This document shows positions 56,874-64,000 of a stretch of DNA of 64,000 nucleotides, piece by piece (position 1 is the first letter of the stretch; each line of letters opens with the position of its first letter). The DNA is taken from positions 1,984,001 to 2,048,000 of the forward strand of contig NZ_LR699114.1 of NCBI RefSeq assembly GCF_902459475.1. The letters are read 5' to 3'. The DNA is from Aquicella lusitana. GTDB lineage: Bacteria > Pseudomonadota > Gammaproteobacteria > DSM-16500. A model generated the notes under the pieces. The model was not told the DNA's origin. It searched no databases and was given only the letters and a program-made list of their open reading frames with translations. The position numbers and the translations under genes are program-made.

Positions 56874-57791
56874 TTAAGCTCGCTTCTCAAGCACTGAACG
56901 TGGTACCCCTTTCACATCCCAAACAATGCCGAGCAATTCCATTAACTTGATCACATAATATGTGATATCAATTTCCCACCACACAAAACCCTGACGCGCT
57001 GTGGCAGGGTAATAGTGATGATTATTGTGCCAACCCTCACCGAAGGTCAGCAATGCGAGTAAAAAATTATTGCGGCTGTTATCTTTAGTAGCAAAACGCT
57101 TTTTGCCTATAACGTGCGAAACGGAATTAATAGTAACCGTGGTATGAAACAGGGCAATGGTCGAAATACAGAATCCCCAGACGATCATTTGTCCTGCGCT
57201 TGTGCCAAGTCCTGGCGCAAACTTATGCATCAGAAAACCGGCGACAAACAAGGAAATAAACAGAACAGTAGGCATCAGATTGTCATAACGGTCCAAAAAC
57301 ACGAGCTCGGGGTAACGAGCAAGGTCTTTAACACGTTCAGGATTATAATAATAATGTTTTTTGGATAAAAACCATCCTACATGGCTCCAGAAAAATCCAT
57401 GCTGCACTGGCGAATGCGCATCCGCTGGCTCATCAGAAACCATGTGGTGCTGACGATGATGAGCAGCCCACCAAAGCGGCCCGCGCTGAGCGGAACTCGA
57501 GCCTATCATGGCAAAAATACATTGCCAGAATCGGTTGGTTTTATATGTCTTATGTGAAAAATAACGGTGATAAAACGCACCAATTGAGAATAACCGTACA
57601 AAATATAAAACGGCAGCCGTGATAAACGCCACCCAACTAAACCCAACCCAAAATACTAACAAACATCCTAGGTTAACAAGAATGAAGGGCATGGCGCGTA
57701 ACCAGTCAATTTTATCTGGGTAATTTGCGTTGGGATCATAGTTATTTTCATTTGCCAGCCATTTAAGCATTGTTTGCCAAAGCGTCTTCAT
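56874..57791 (-). CDS. Acyl-CoA/acyl-lipid desaturase (Delta-9 type)
   Basis: 305 aa. Three histidine boxes of membrane di-iron desaturases: H75-RYFS-H80, H111-HRQ-HH116, and HNNHH in GEGWHNNHHYYP. Four membrane helices. Introduces a double bond into fatty acyl chains, a substrate for cfa. Minus strand, divergent from rhlE with 464 bp between. Confidence 0.93.
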   Translation of the reverse strand: MKTLWQTMLKWLANENNYDPNANYPDKIDWLRAMPFILVNLGCLLVFWVGFSWVAFITAAVLYFVRLFSIGAFYHRYFSHKTYKTNRFWQCIFAMIGSSSAQRGPLWWAAHHRQHHMVSDEPADAHSPVQHGFFWSHVGWFLSKKHYYYNPERVKDLARYPELVFLDRYDNLMPTVLFISLFVAGFLMHKFAPGLGTSAGQMIVWGFCISTIALFHTTVTINSVSHVIGKKRFATKDNSRNNFLLALLTFGEGWHNNHHYYPATARQGFVWWEIDITYYVIKLMELLGIVWDVKGVPRSVLEKRA

Positions 57792-58198
57792 TAAAAACTC
57801 GTTCCTGTCTAAAAAAAATCGATGGTGGGGTATTCATTTAAAACGCCAATATACTAGCGTTATCAGCCATAAATAGAAACAGAAATATAACCCAACACCC
57901 AGTAAGCGAATAGAAACAACACTAAACTTTTCCCATCTCCACCTTGCTACTTCAGGCAAAAAGAGTAAAGAAATGATAAAAGCACTTGCTTTCTTGCCAA
58001 AATAATGTTCAGATATCCTTACTGAGTTTTTATATTATCATTACCAATGCGTTAAATTCCCTTCCAAAGTAATTGTTACTCACGCAGGGGCCACCTGAAT
58101 AAATCGAGGTTACATTGGCGATGATATGCTTTCCGGGTTATAAGCCCTTGAAAGTATTACATTAACAGCCAGCTATTTAGGTCCTTTTTCCTTGCAGA
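57792..58198. other. Gene-free stretch upstream of rhlE
   Basis: I see no open frame of substance or clear terminator in these bases; AT-rich with a CTAGCG/CGCTAG-like scatter and no repeats. It holds the promoters of the desaturase and of rhlE, and may be a long untranslated leader of rhlE, as is common for cold-induced helicase mRNAs. Confidence 0.4.
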
Positions 58199-58236
58199 AA
58201 TAATGCGAATACTGAACCTACATGGCTCGCATTATT
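58199..58236 (+). promoter_or_regulatory. Leader hairpin just before the rhlE ribosome site
   Basis: AATAATGCGA (58199-58208) pairs perfectly with TCGCATTATT (58227-58236) around an 18-nt loop. It ends 7 bases before the GAGG ribosome site of rhlE. Position suggests control of translation or RNA stability. Confidence 0.55.
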
Positions 58237-58255
58237 CTATAACGAGGAAAAAAAA

Positions 58256-59584
58256 GTGTTATTCTCACAATTAAATTTACATCCCGCTATTTTTAAAGCA
58301 ATCGAAGCATGCGGCTATACAACTCCAACACCCGTGCAAGCAAAATCCATTCCGAGCATTCTGGCGGGCAAAGATATTATTGCTTCCGCACAAACCGGTT
58401 CAGGAAAAACCGCAGCATTTGTATTACCGGCGCTTCATCATCTTTCAGAGAAAAAAGGCCCGAGAAAACCTTGCATCCTGATTCTAACCCCCACACGTGA
58501 ACTGGCAAACCAAATTACCAAGGCCGCCAACACGTATGGAAAATTTCTTCGATTCAATATCGTGAGTCTGGTCGGCGGTATGCCATATCATCACCAGATC
58601 AAAGATCTGGCGCGCGGAGCCGATATTATTGTGGCCACGCCAGGACGCCTGATGGACCATTGGGAGAACAAGCGAGTTGATTTATCCGCTATTGAAATGC
58701 TCGTACTTGATGAAGCCGACCGCATGTTAGACATGGGTTTTATTGATGATGTTCAGGCAATCGCCAAACTTACACCTGCTCATCGCCAAACATTACTATT
58801 TAGCGCAACTGTAGACAAGAAGCTCTCTAAAATTACGCAGCAGCTGCTAAAAAATCCGCAGCGAATTGACTTGTCACAAGAAAAAATTTCCGCACCTAAA
58901 ATCAAACAGGAACTCTATAAAGCCAACAATGCGCATCATAAGACACGCTTGTTAAAACATTTTCTCAATGACGCCAATATTTATAAAGCGATCATCTTTT
59001 CAGCCACAAAGATCAATGCTGACAAGCTCGCTAATGAACTGCGGAATGAAGGTTTTTCTGCTGCAGCACTGCATGGTGATCTAAAACAGAATGTACGCAA
59101 CCGCACTATCGAGCAACTGCGTCATGGCAAAATTCAATTCCTGGTAGCAACAGACGTTGCTGCGCGCGGCATTGACATTCATGATGTTACGCATGTCATC
59201 AACTATGATTTGCCAAAATTTTGCGAAGATTATGTACATCGCATTGGCCGCACAGGACGCGCTGGGAAAAGCGGTGTCGCTATTTCCTTTGTATTGCCTT
59301 CTGATGCAAAGCATCTTCAGCGCATTGAACGTTACATCGGTGAACGGATAAAAATGGTTCACAATGTTGAAATGGATCAGGCAGACTTTACAAAACCCAG
59401 TCCAGTTTCAATTGATAAAGTATCTATACAAAAAAACAAATCTGCCGCTCATCATGATGCCGCGCCATCCAAAAAGAAGTTTTCTTCAGCTAAGAAACGC
59501 TGGTCTAGCAATGATCGCTATAACAAACCTTCTGAGAAAAACAATCAGCGCTTTCAAAAGAAAACGGGCAATAAAGACCGCTAG
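58256..59584 (+). CDS. rhlE: DEAD-box ATP-dependent RNA helicase RhlE
   Basis: 442 aa starting at GTG (GAGG 10 bases upstream). Motif I AQTGSGKT at 45-52, VLDEADRMLDMGF, SAT, and HRIGRTGRAG motif VI; a basic C-terminal tail (KKKFSSAKKRWSSNDRYNKP) of about 60 residues binds RNA. Unwinds RNA in ribosome assembly or cold adaptation. Single gene. Confidence 0.95.
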   Translation: MLFSQLNLHPAIFKAIEACGYTTPTPVQAKSIPSILAGKDIIASAQTGSGKTAAFVLPALHHLSEKKGPRKPCILILTPTRELANQITKAANTYGKFLRFNIVSLVGGMPYHHQIKDLARGADIIVATPGRLMDHWENKRVDLSAIEMLVLDEADRMLDMGFIDDVQAIAKLTPAHRQTLLFSATVDKKLSKITQQLLKNPQRIDLSQEKISAPKIKQELYKANNAHHKTRLLKHFLNDANIYKAIIFSATKINADKLANELRNEGFSAAALHGDLKQNVRNRTIEQLRHGKIQFLVATDVAARGIDIHDVTHVINYDLPKFCEDYVHRIGRTGRAGKSGVAISFVLPSDAKHLQRIERYIGERIKMVHNVEMDQADFTKPSPVSIDKVSIQKNKSAAHHDAAPSKKKFSSAKKRWSSNDRYNKPSEKNNQRFQKKTGNKDR

Positions 59585-59685
59585 TCCTTGCATGAAATAA
59601 ATGTTAGCCAAGCAGTTCATCCGGCAAGGGTGAAACTGCTTGCTGCATAGCTGGTTCACCTTTTACCTGCAAAGTCCTAAACGTG

Positions 59686-59723
59686 TGCGATCTCACCACT
59701 ACTGTATCAGTGGTGAGATCGCA
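59686..59723. terminator. Hairpin between rhlE and the EVE gene
   Basis: TGCGATCTCACCACT (59686-59700) and AGTGGTGAGATCGCA (59709-59723), perfect 15-bp stem, 8-nt loop. It lies between the two convergent genes and can act for both; the T-run is short (TTT). Confidence 0.7.
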
Positions 59724-59743
59724 TTTGATAGAGAGAATATTTT

Positions 59744-60208
59744 TTATTTGCCGCCTAATTCTACAATTCGTTTCCATTCTTCCTTTGTCACTGGAGTAAT
59801 GGAAAGTCGATTACCTTTTCGCATGATGAGCATATTTTTTAACTGCGGTTGCTTTTTAATTTCATCCAGCGCAACAAAATGCGAAAATTTTTTAATTAAT
59901 TTCACATCCACCATATACCAGCGCGGATTTTCAGGCGTGCTCTTGGGATCATAATGCTCTGAATCCAGGTCCCAGGCGGTAAAATCAGGATAACCCTCTC
60001 TCACTACTTCTATGATGCCGGCAACGCCGGGCGGGGTACAACTCGAATGATAAAAAAAACCTTGATCCCCTTTTTTAATCTGATCACGTAGCATATTTCT
60101 TACTTGATAATTGCGCACGCCATCCCAAGGCGATATTTGCTTAGGCCGTTTGCTTAAATCATCAATACTAAAACAGCCGGGCTCTGACTTAAATAACCAA
60201 TATTGCAT
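59744..60208 (-). CDS. EVE domain-containing protein
   Basis: 154 aa. YWLFKSEPGCFSIDDL, WDGVRNYQVRNML, GDQGFFYHSSCTPPGVAGI and FVALDEIKKQPQL mark the EVE fold, related to PUA and YTH domains that bind modified bases. The biological substrate is unknown. Minus strand; 176 bp before it lies the rho terminator. Confidence 0.93.
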   Translation of the reverse strand: MQYWLFKSEPGCFSIDDLSKRPKQISPWDGVRNYQVRNMLRDQIKKGDQGFFYHSSCTPPGVAGIIEVVREGYPDFTAWDLDSEHYDPKSTPENPRWYMVDVKLIKKFSHFVALDEIKKQPQLKNMLIMRKGNRLSITPVTKEEWKRIVELGGK

Positions 60209-60330
60209 ATCTATTACCTAATTTTAGTTGCAACAGCATCCAGAATATCCCAGTTTACAACCCAGCGGAAACAAGAAACCAAAAGAGGAAAATAGAATTT
60301 CTCTCATCACGGATAATCCGGTTCTATAAA

Positions 60331-60359
60331 AAACCCGGACAATTGTTTTGTCCGGGTTT
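60331..60359 (-). terminator. Intrinsic terminator of rho
   Basis: AAACCCGGACAA (60331-60342) and TTGTCCGGGTTT (60348-60359), perfect 12-bp stem with a 5-nt loop; on the minus strand it is followed by a T-run, 26 bp past the rho stop. Confidence 0.88.
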
Positions 60360-60384
60360 GGGTGGAGAATAAAAAAAGAGAGAA

Positions 60385-61641
60385 TTAAAATCGCTTCATG
60401 GCATCAAAAAATTCATCATTGGTTTTAGTATCTTTCATCTTGTCCATGAGAAACTCGACAGCGCTTTCTTCCATGGGCTGCAAGAGTTTGCGTAAAATCC
60501 ATATTTTTTGCAGCTCTTCTTTTGGAACAAATTTTTCATCACGGCGTGTACCGCTGCGGTTAATGTTTATCGCCGGATAAATACGCCTTTCTGCAATACG
60601 GCGGTCCAAATGGATTTCCATATTGCCGGTGCCTTTAAATTCTTCATAAATGACATCGTCCATTTTGGAACCGGTTTCCACCAACGCAGTTGCGATAATG
60701 GTCAAACTACCACCTTCCTCAATATTACGTGCGGCACCAAAGAAGCGCTTGGGGCGCTGCAAAGCATTCGAATCCACACCACCCGTCAGCACCTTGCCAG
60801 AGGCGGGCACGACCGTGTTGTAAGCGCGTGCAAGACGTGTAATCGAGTCAAGCAGAATGACTACATCACGCTTGTGCTCAACCAACCGTTTCGCTTTCTC
60901 AATGACCATTTCCGCCACCTGAACGTGACGGTTGGCAGGTTCATCAAAGGTACTGGCAATCACTTCGCCTTTTACCGAACGCGACATTTCCGTTACTTCT
61001 TCCGGGCGTTCATCAATCAAAAGCACAATGAGATAACACTCCGGATGATTATGAGCGATGGAATGCGCAATGTTCTGCAGCATCATCGTTTTACCTGCCT
61101 TCGGCGGCGACACAATCAAGCCGCGCTGGCCCTTGCCAAACGGAGCGATGAGGTCAATCACCCGAGCGGTAATGTCTTCCGTGCTACCGTTGCCGCACTG
61201 CATGGTCAGGCGCTGTTCGGCAAAAAGCGGTGTCAGGTTTTCAAATAAGACTTTGTTTCGCGCGCTTTCTGGCGCTTCAAAATTGATTTCATCTACTTTT
61301 AACAGAGCGAAATAGCGTTCACCTTCTTTAGGCGGGCGAATCTTGCCAGAAATGGTATCGCCGGTACGCAGGTTAAAGCGGCGAATCTGGCTGGGAGAAA
61401 CATAAATATCGTCAGGACCGGCAAGATAAGAGCCTTCCGCAGATCTTAGAAAGCCAAATCCATCCTGAAGAATTTCAAGCACCCCATCCCCGTAGATATC
61501 TTCACCGCGTTTCGCATGCTCCTTCAAAATGGCAAAAATTATATCCTGCTTCCTTGAGCGGGCCATGTTTTCCAGCCCATACTGCTCAGCCAAAGTAATA
61601 AGCTCAGCTGCACTTTTCTTTTTAAGCTCAGTTAAATTCAT
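60385..61641 (-). CDS. rho: Transcription termination factor Rho
   Basis: 418 aa, E. coli length. N-terminal RNA-binding CSD-type domain with [18 protein letters not shown]-loop SPPKAGKT near 178-185; [13 protein letters not shown] and the Q/R-loop region follow. Hexameric RNA translocase. trxA lies upstream on the same strand, as in E. coli (trxA-rho). Confidence 0.98.
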   Translation of the reverse strand: MNLTELKKKSAAELITLAEQYGLENMARSRKQDIIFAILKEHAKRGEDIYGDGVLEILQDGFGFLRSAEGSYLAGPDDIYVSPSQIRRFNLRTGDTISGKIRPPKEGERYFALLKVDEINFEAPESARNKVLFENLTPLFAEQRLTMQCGNGSTEDITARVIDLIAPFGKGQRGLIVSPPKAGKTMMLQNIAHSIAHNHPECYLIVLLIDERPEEVTEMSRSVKGEVIASTFDEPANRHVQVAEMVIEKAKRLVEHKRDVVILLDSITRLARAYNTVVPASGKVLTGGVDSNALQRPKRFFGAARNIEEGGSLTIIATALVETGSKMDDVIYEEFKGTGNMEIHLDRRIAERRIYPAININRSGTRRDEKFVPKEELQKIWILRKLLQPMEESAVEFLMDKMKDTKTNDEFFDAMKRF

Positions 61642-62009
61642 AATAATGTAGATCCTAACTATAAGAATATTGATTGATTTTTTATAACAGAAGTGACCTT
61701 ATTGCCTGCGCTTCATAAACCTTCGATTCGCTGTTTTTTTTCGTAACGATCACGCTGATGAAGTCAGGCTCAAAAACAGTGTCCGACAAGTCCGCAACAC
61801 ACCTGATAACCGCAAACACAAGCTATGGAATTAACGACAGGTAAGGGGGTTATCTATAAGGCTAAAAATAGCATTAATTGATAAGAATATCCAGCACTCT
61901 TGCGTGCTCCCTTATGATGACATAACCTGGTTAACTGCCGTCGTCCCGCGACAGCAAGAGCGGGAAATTACCGGACAGTAATGCGCCTTCGCGGGGATGA
62001 CAAAATCAT
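61642..62009. other. rho leader and dispersed repeat
   Basis: The 427-bp space 61642-62068 between trxA and rho holds no protein gene. A repeat fragment GTCGTCCCGC (61940) and its partner GCGGGGATGAC (61991-62001) lie near trxA. The part next to rho is long enough for the autoregulated leader known for rho in E. coli, but I cannot point to a specific signal. Confidence 0.45.
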
Positions 62010-62035
62010 GGTGGGCACATTATGCCTTGCCCACC
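62010..62035 (-). terminator. Hairpin after trxA
   Basis: GGTGGGCA (62010-62017) and TGCCCACC (62028-62035), perfect 8-bp stem, 10-nt loop, 33 bp past the trxA stop. No strong T-run follows on the minus strand, so only a possible terminator. Confidence 0.5.
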
Positions 62036-62068
62036 GGAAAATATAAAAGGGGAGTTAAAACCAAACGC

Positions 62069-62398
62069 CTAAGATAGATGACTATCAATAAACTGGACCA
62101 GCTCCGCCTTGTTCAAAAGACCCACCTGCGTTGCCTTTACCTGGCCGTCCTTAAAGAGAATCAAAGTGGGAATACCGCGCACCCCGAACTTAGGTGGTGT
62201 GGATGGATTGCGGTCCACATCAAGTTTGACGAATTTCACTTTATCCGTATATTTTTGAGCAATTTCTTCAAGAAGCGGTGCCAATGCCTTGCACGGACCG
62301 CACCATTGGGCCCAAAAATCAACGAGAACCGGCGTAGTGGATTCTATCACTTCTTTTTCGAATGAATCATCGCTGATAGCATGAATATGACTGCTCAT
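62069..62398 (-). CDS. trxA: Thioredoxin 1
   Basis: 109 aa. Active site W32-C33-G-P-C36 in FWAQWCGPCKALAP, and the cis-proline in RGIPTLILFK. Cytoplasmic disulfide reductant. Upstream of rho. Confidence 0.97.
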   Translation of the reverse strand: MSSHIHAISDDSFEKEVIESTTPVLVDFWAQWCGPCKALAPLLEEIAQKYTDKVKFVKLDVDRNPSTPPKFGVRGIPTLILFKDGQVKATQVGLLNKAELVQFIDSHLS

Positions 62399-62515
62399 GG
62401 TGATACCTTCTCTGATTGTTTATAGTAGATTTGGTCATCTTATTAAATATGGCCGCACAAGGCCATACAGAAATCAATAATGCGTTAGTTTTAAGCCCGG
62501 AGGTGCCCAGGCAAT

Positions 62516-64000
62516 ATGCGTTTTATATCATACATGAACAGGCCGCACACCTTCTTTTTCCTTCTTTTGTTATCCGGTATTTGCCTATTGGCCTGGCTGA
62601 TTCAGCGTGAGCTGATTTTTAATTATGATGTTAGCTGGCTACTGGAGGCATCGAAACGATTAAGTGCTGGCGGAACATATGCCCATGATTTCTTTGAAAA
62701 TAATCCGCCACTTATTTTATATCTCTATATGCCGCCCCTTGCGCTCAGCCATTTGTTTTCCCTAAATCTGATCCTCTCCATGCAGATCTATATCTGCTTG
62801 TTGTCACTTTTATCGCTCTATCTATGTTCATTTTTCACCCGCAAAATTTTCCTTGAAAAACCGGCGTTGAATTTCCTATTTTTAATAACACTTGCGTTTA
62901 TTTATCTTGTACTACCCCTCTTTGACTTTGCTCAGCGGGAACATTTATTAATTCTTTTTTGTATGCCCTACCTTTTGATGATTACCTATCGCCTCGAAGG
63001 GAACTCAATGCAGCGATACCACGCAGCTGCAATCGGCCTGCTGGGCGGCATTGGGTTTGCCATCAAACCTTATTTTTTAACAGTATTTTTTCTACTCGAA
63101 CTCTATTACGTTCTTTATCAAAAAAATAGTCTGGCATGGATAAGAGTTGAAACAGGCGTGATTACTGCTTTATTAATGTGTTATCTGGCGGTAATTTTTT
63201 TCTTTCATTCTGATTATCTTTTTATTGTCATGCCTTTTTCACTGCGCTGGTGTTATCTGGGCGTCAGCTTGCCTTGGCCCATTGTTTTATTCCATCCGCC
63301 TGTCCTTTTTTGTCTTTGCGTCATTCTGTTTTACGCAGCACAACCACGCCCCCATCCCTACCCATTACTTTGCTCAGCGCTAGTAATTGCAATTATCGGG
63401 TTTTTATTTTCCTACGCAGTCCAACGCACCATCTTTTCCTATCATCTATTTCCTGCATATGCATTGGCGTTTTTATTATTAGCGATGTCTTTTGGCTTGC
63501 AAGCGCGACAAATCCTGCCTGACAAATATTGGCGAATACGACAAGCACTGTTTATAGTCATAATGTCACTCTTCCTCTATTACAATGCCCCCAATGTATG
63601 GACTATACTCGTATTCCAGCCTGCTGCTTTCTTTATTTTTTTTACCGGACTATTTTTTATATCGCTCTATTTAAATCCACTTGATCAAAGGCCTTTTAAA
63701 GTTCTTAAAATCATTTTTTCCGTATCTATTATCATTACTACTGGCTTTTTATTTTCACATTGGCTACAAGGCACCGCATGGTACGGCAATCGCTTTTTAA
63801 TCACTGTCATTTTGCTTATTGGTTTATTTGCATTATTGTCACCTGGTACTGCCGCTACTAAAGTAAATTATTTAATCCTCGCGACTTCCGCCACACTCTT
63901 TTTTTCTTTCCCGGCCTATCTTGCGTATACGTATTACAATAAAAATGTCGCCTATAAAACCACGCTGCGGAAATTAACAGATTTTGTTACTTCGCATGCA
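62516..64000 (+). CDS. Multi-pass membrane protein, GT-C-like, incomplete (cut by window end)
   Basis: Frame open from ATG 62516 to the last base, 495 codons with no stop, preceded by GGAGGTG. At least ten membrane helices; an early extracytoplasmic loop reads NYDVSWLLEASKRLSAGGTY then AHDFFENNPPL, and later FDFAQREHLL. The acidic D-V and EN-P loop after helix 1 is the layout of GT-C glycosyltransferases that use polyprenyl-linked sugars (ArnT/PMT-like). Activity and acceptor cannot be told from the part seen. Confidence 0.65.
   Translation, partial: MRFISYMNRPHTFFFLLLLSGICLLAWLIQRELIFNYDVSWLLEASKRLSAGGTYAHDFFENNPPLILYLYMPPLALSHLFSLNLILSMQIYICLLSLLSLYLCSFFTRKIFLEKPALNFLFLITLAFIYLVLPLFDFAQREHLLILFCMPYLLMITYRLEGNSMQRYHAAAIGLLGGIGFAIKPYFLTVFFLLELYYVLYQKNSLAWIRVETGVITALLMCYLAVIFFFHSDYLFIVMPFSLRWCYLGVSLPWPIVLFHPPVLFCLCVILFYAAQPRPHPYPLLCSALVIAIIGFLFSYAVQRTIFSYHLFPAYALAFLLLAMSFGLQARQILPDKYWRIRQALFIVIMSLFLYYNAPNVWTILVFQPAAFFIFFTGLFFISLYLNPLDQRPFKVLKIIFSVSIIITTGFLFSHWLQGTAWYGNRFLITVILLIGLFALLSPGTAATKVNYLILATSATLFFSFPAYLAYTYYNKNVAYKTTLRKLTDFVTSHA

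Noticed and set aside
1-64000. tRNA genes, rRNA, CRISPR arrays, prophage or integrative element
   Set aside because: Reading for GGTTCRANNCC T-loops, regularly spaced repeats, integrases and phage genes gave nothing convincing.

Overview
The window reads as chromosome of a gammaproteobacterium, most likely of the Legionellales (Coxiella/Legionella side). This placement is inferred from gene content, not from a marker-gene tree. The pointers are two F-box (eukaryote-like) proteins, a Pht-type phagosomal nutrient transporter beside deo genes, a GGA-rich RNA resembling the CsrA-titrating RsmY/RsmZ/CsrB group, E. coli-like trxA/rho, glyQS and bio genes, and aerobic respiration genes. I found no tRNA, rRNA, CRISPR array or prophage.

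Layout. 1-6400: partial TPR gene, an EPSP-synthase-family gene with a remodelled substrate pocket, a 41-bp-arm palindrome, an unknown membrane protein, cfa, and a pair of overlapping FUSC-type membrane genes. 6570-9165: petABC (bc1 complex). 9493-15506: biotin block, bioA facing bioBFCD across a probable BirA operator, with birA convergent. 15568-18438: one minus-strand run of DUF2909-tatA-tatB-tatC followed by two tandem F-box paralogues. 18498-21817: surf1-ctaA-ctaB-sco, oxidase assembly. 21855-25885: unknown gene, psd, small membrane protein, the candidate CsrA-sponge RNA with promoter and terminator, ppa, hinT, folE. 25909-33609: nucleoside and pentose use (deoB, Pht-like transporter, deoC, purine nucleoside phosphorylase), then gap and tkt. 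33737-38590: membrane sulfatase-fold protein, metK, ahcY. 38714-45910: small secreted protein; an intact IS4-type insertion sequence lying in one arm of a large palindrome; a cobalamin riboswitch, btuB and a TonB-like gene; a ClpB-like AAA+ protein with ruined ATP sites; cytochrome b561. 45987-53284: orphan prepilin, esterase, outer-membrane barrel, glyQS, oligopeptidase A. 53557-56708: peptide transporter, efp and epmA. 56874-64000: desaturase, rhlE, EVE protein, rho, trxA and the start of a large membrane protein cut by the window end.

How it fits together. The core is housekeeping: respiration (bc1, heme A and CuA assembly, Tat export that the Rieske protein needs), cofactor synthesis, and carbon salvage in which nucleosides are imported, phosphorolysed, isomerised by DeoB, cleaved by DeoC and fed to Gap and Tkt. 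The F-box pair, the unknown 161-aa gene and the Pht-like transporter are what one expects of a bacterium living inside eukaryotic cells. The most notable items are the unannotated GGA-hairpin RNA at 23957-24100, the F-box pair, the AroA-family paralogue that keeps its phosphoenolpyruvate residues but loses those for shikimate-3-phosphate, and the ATPase-dead ClpB-like protein. Intergenic palindromes of several types are scattered through the window.
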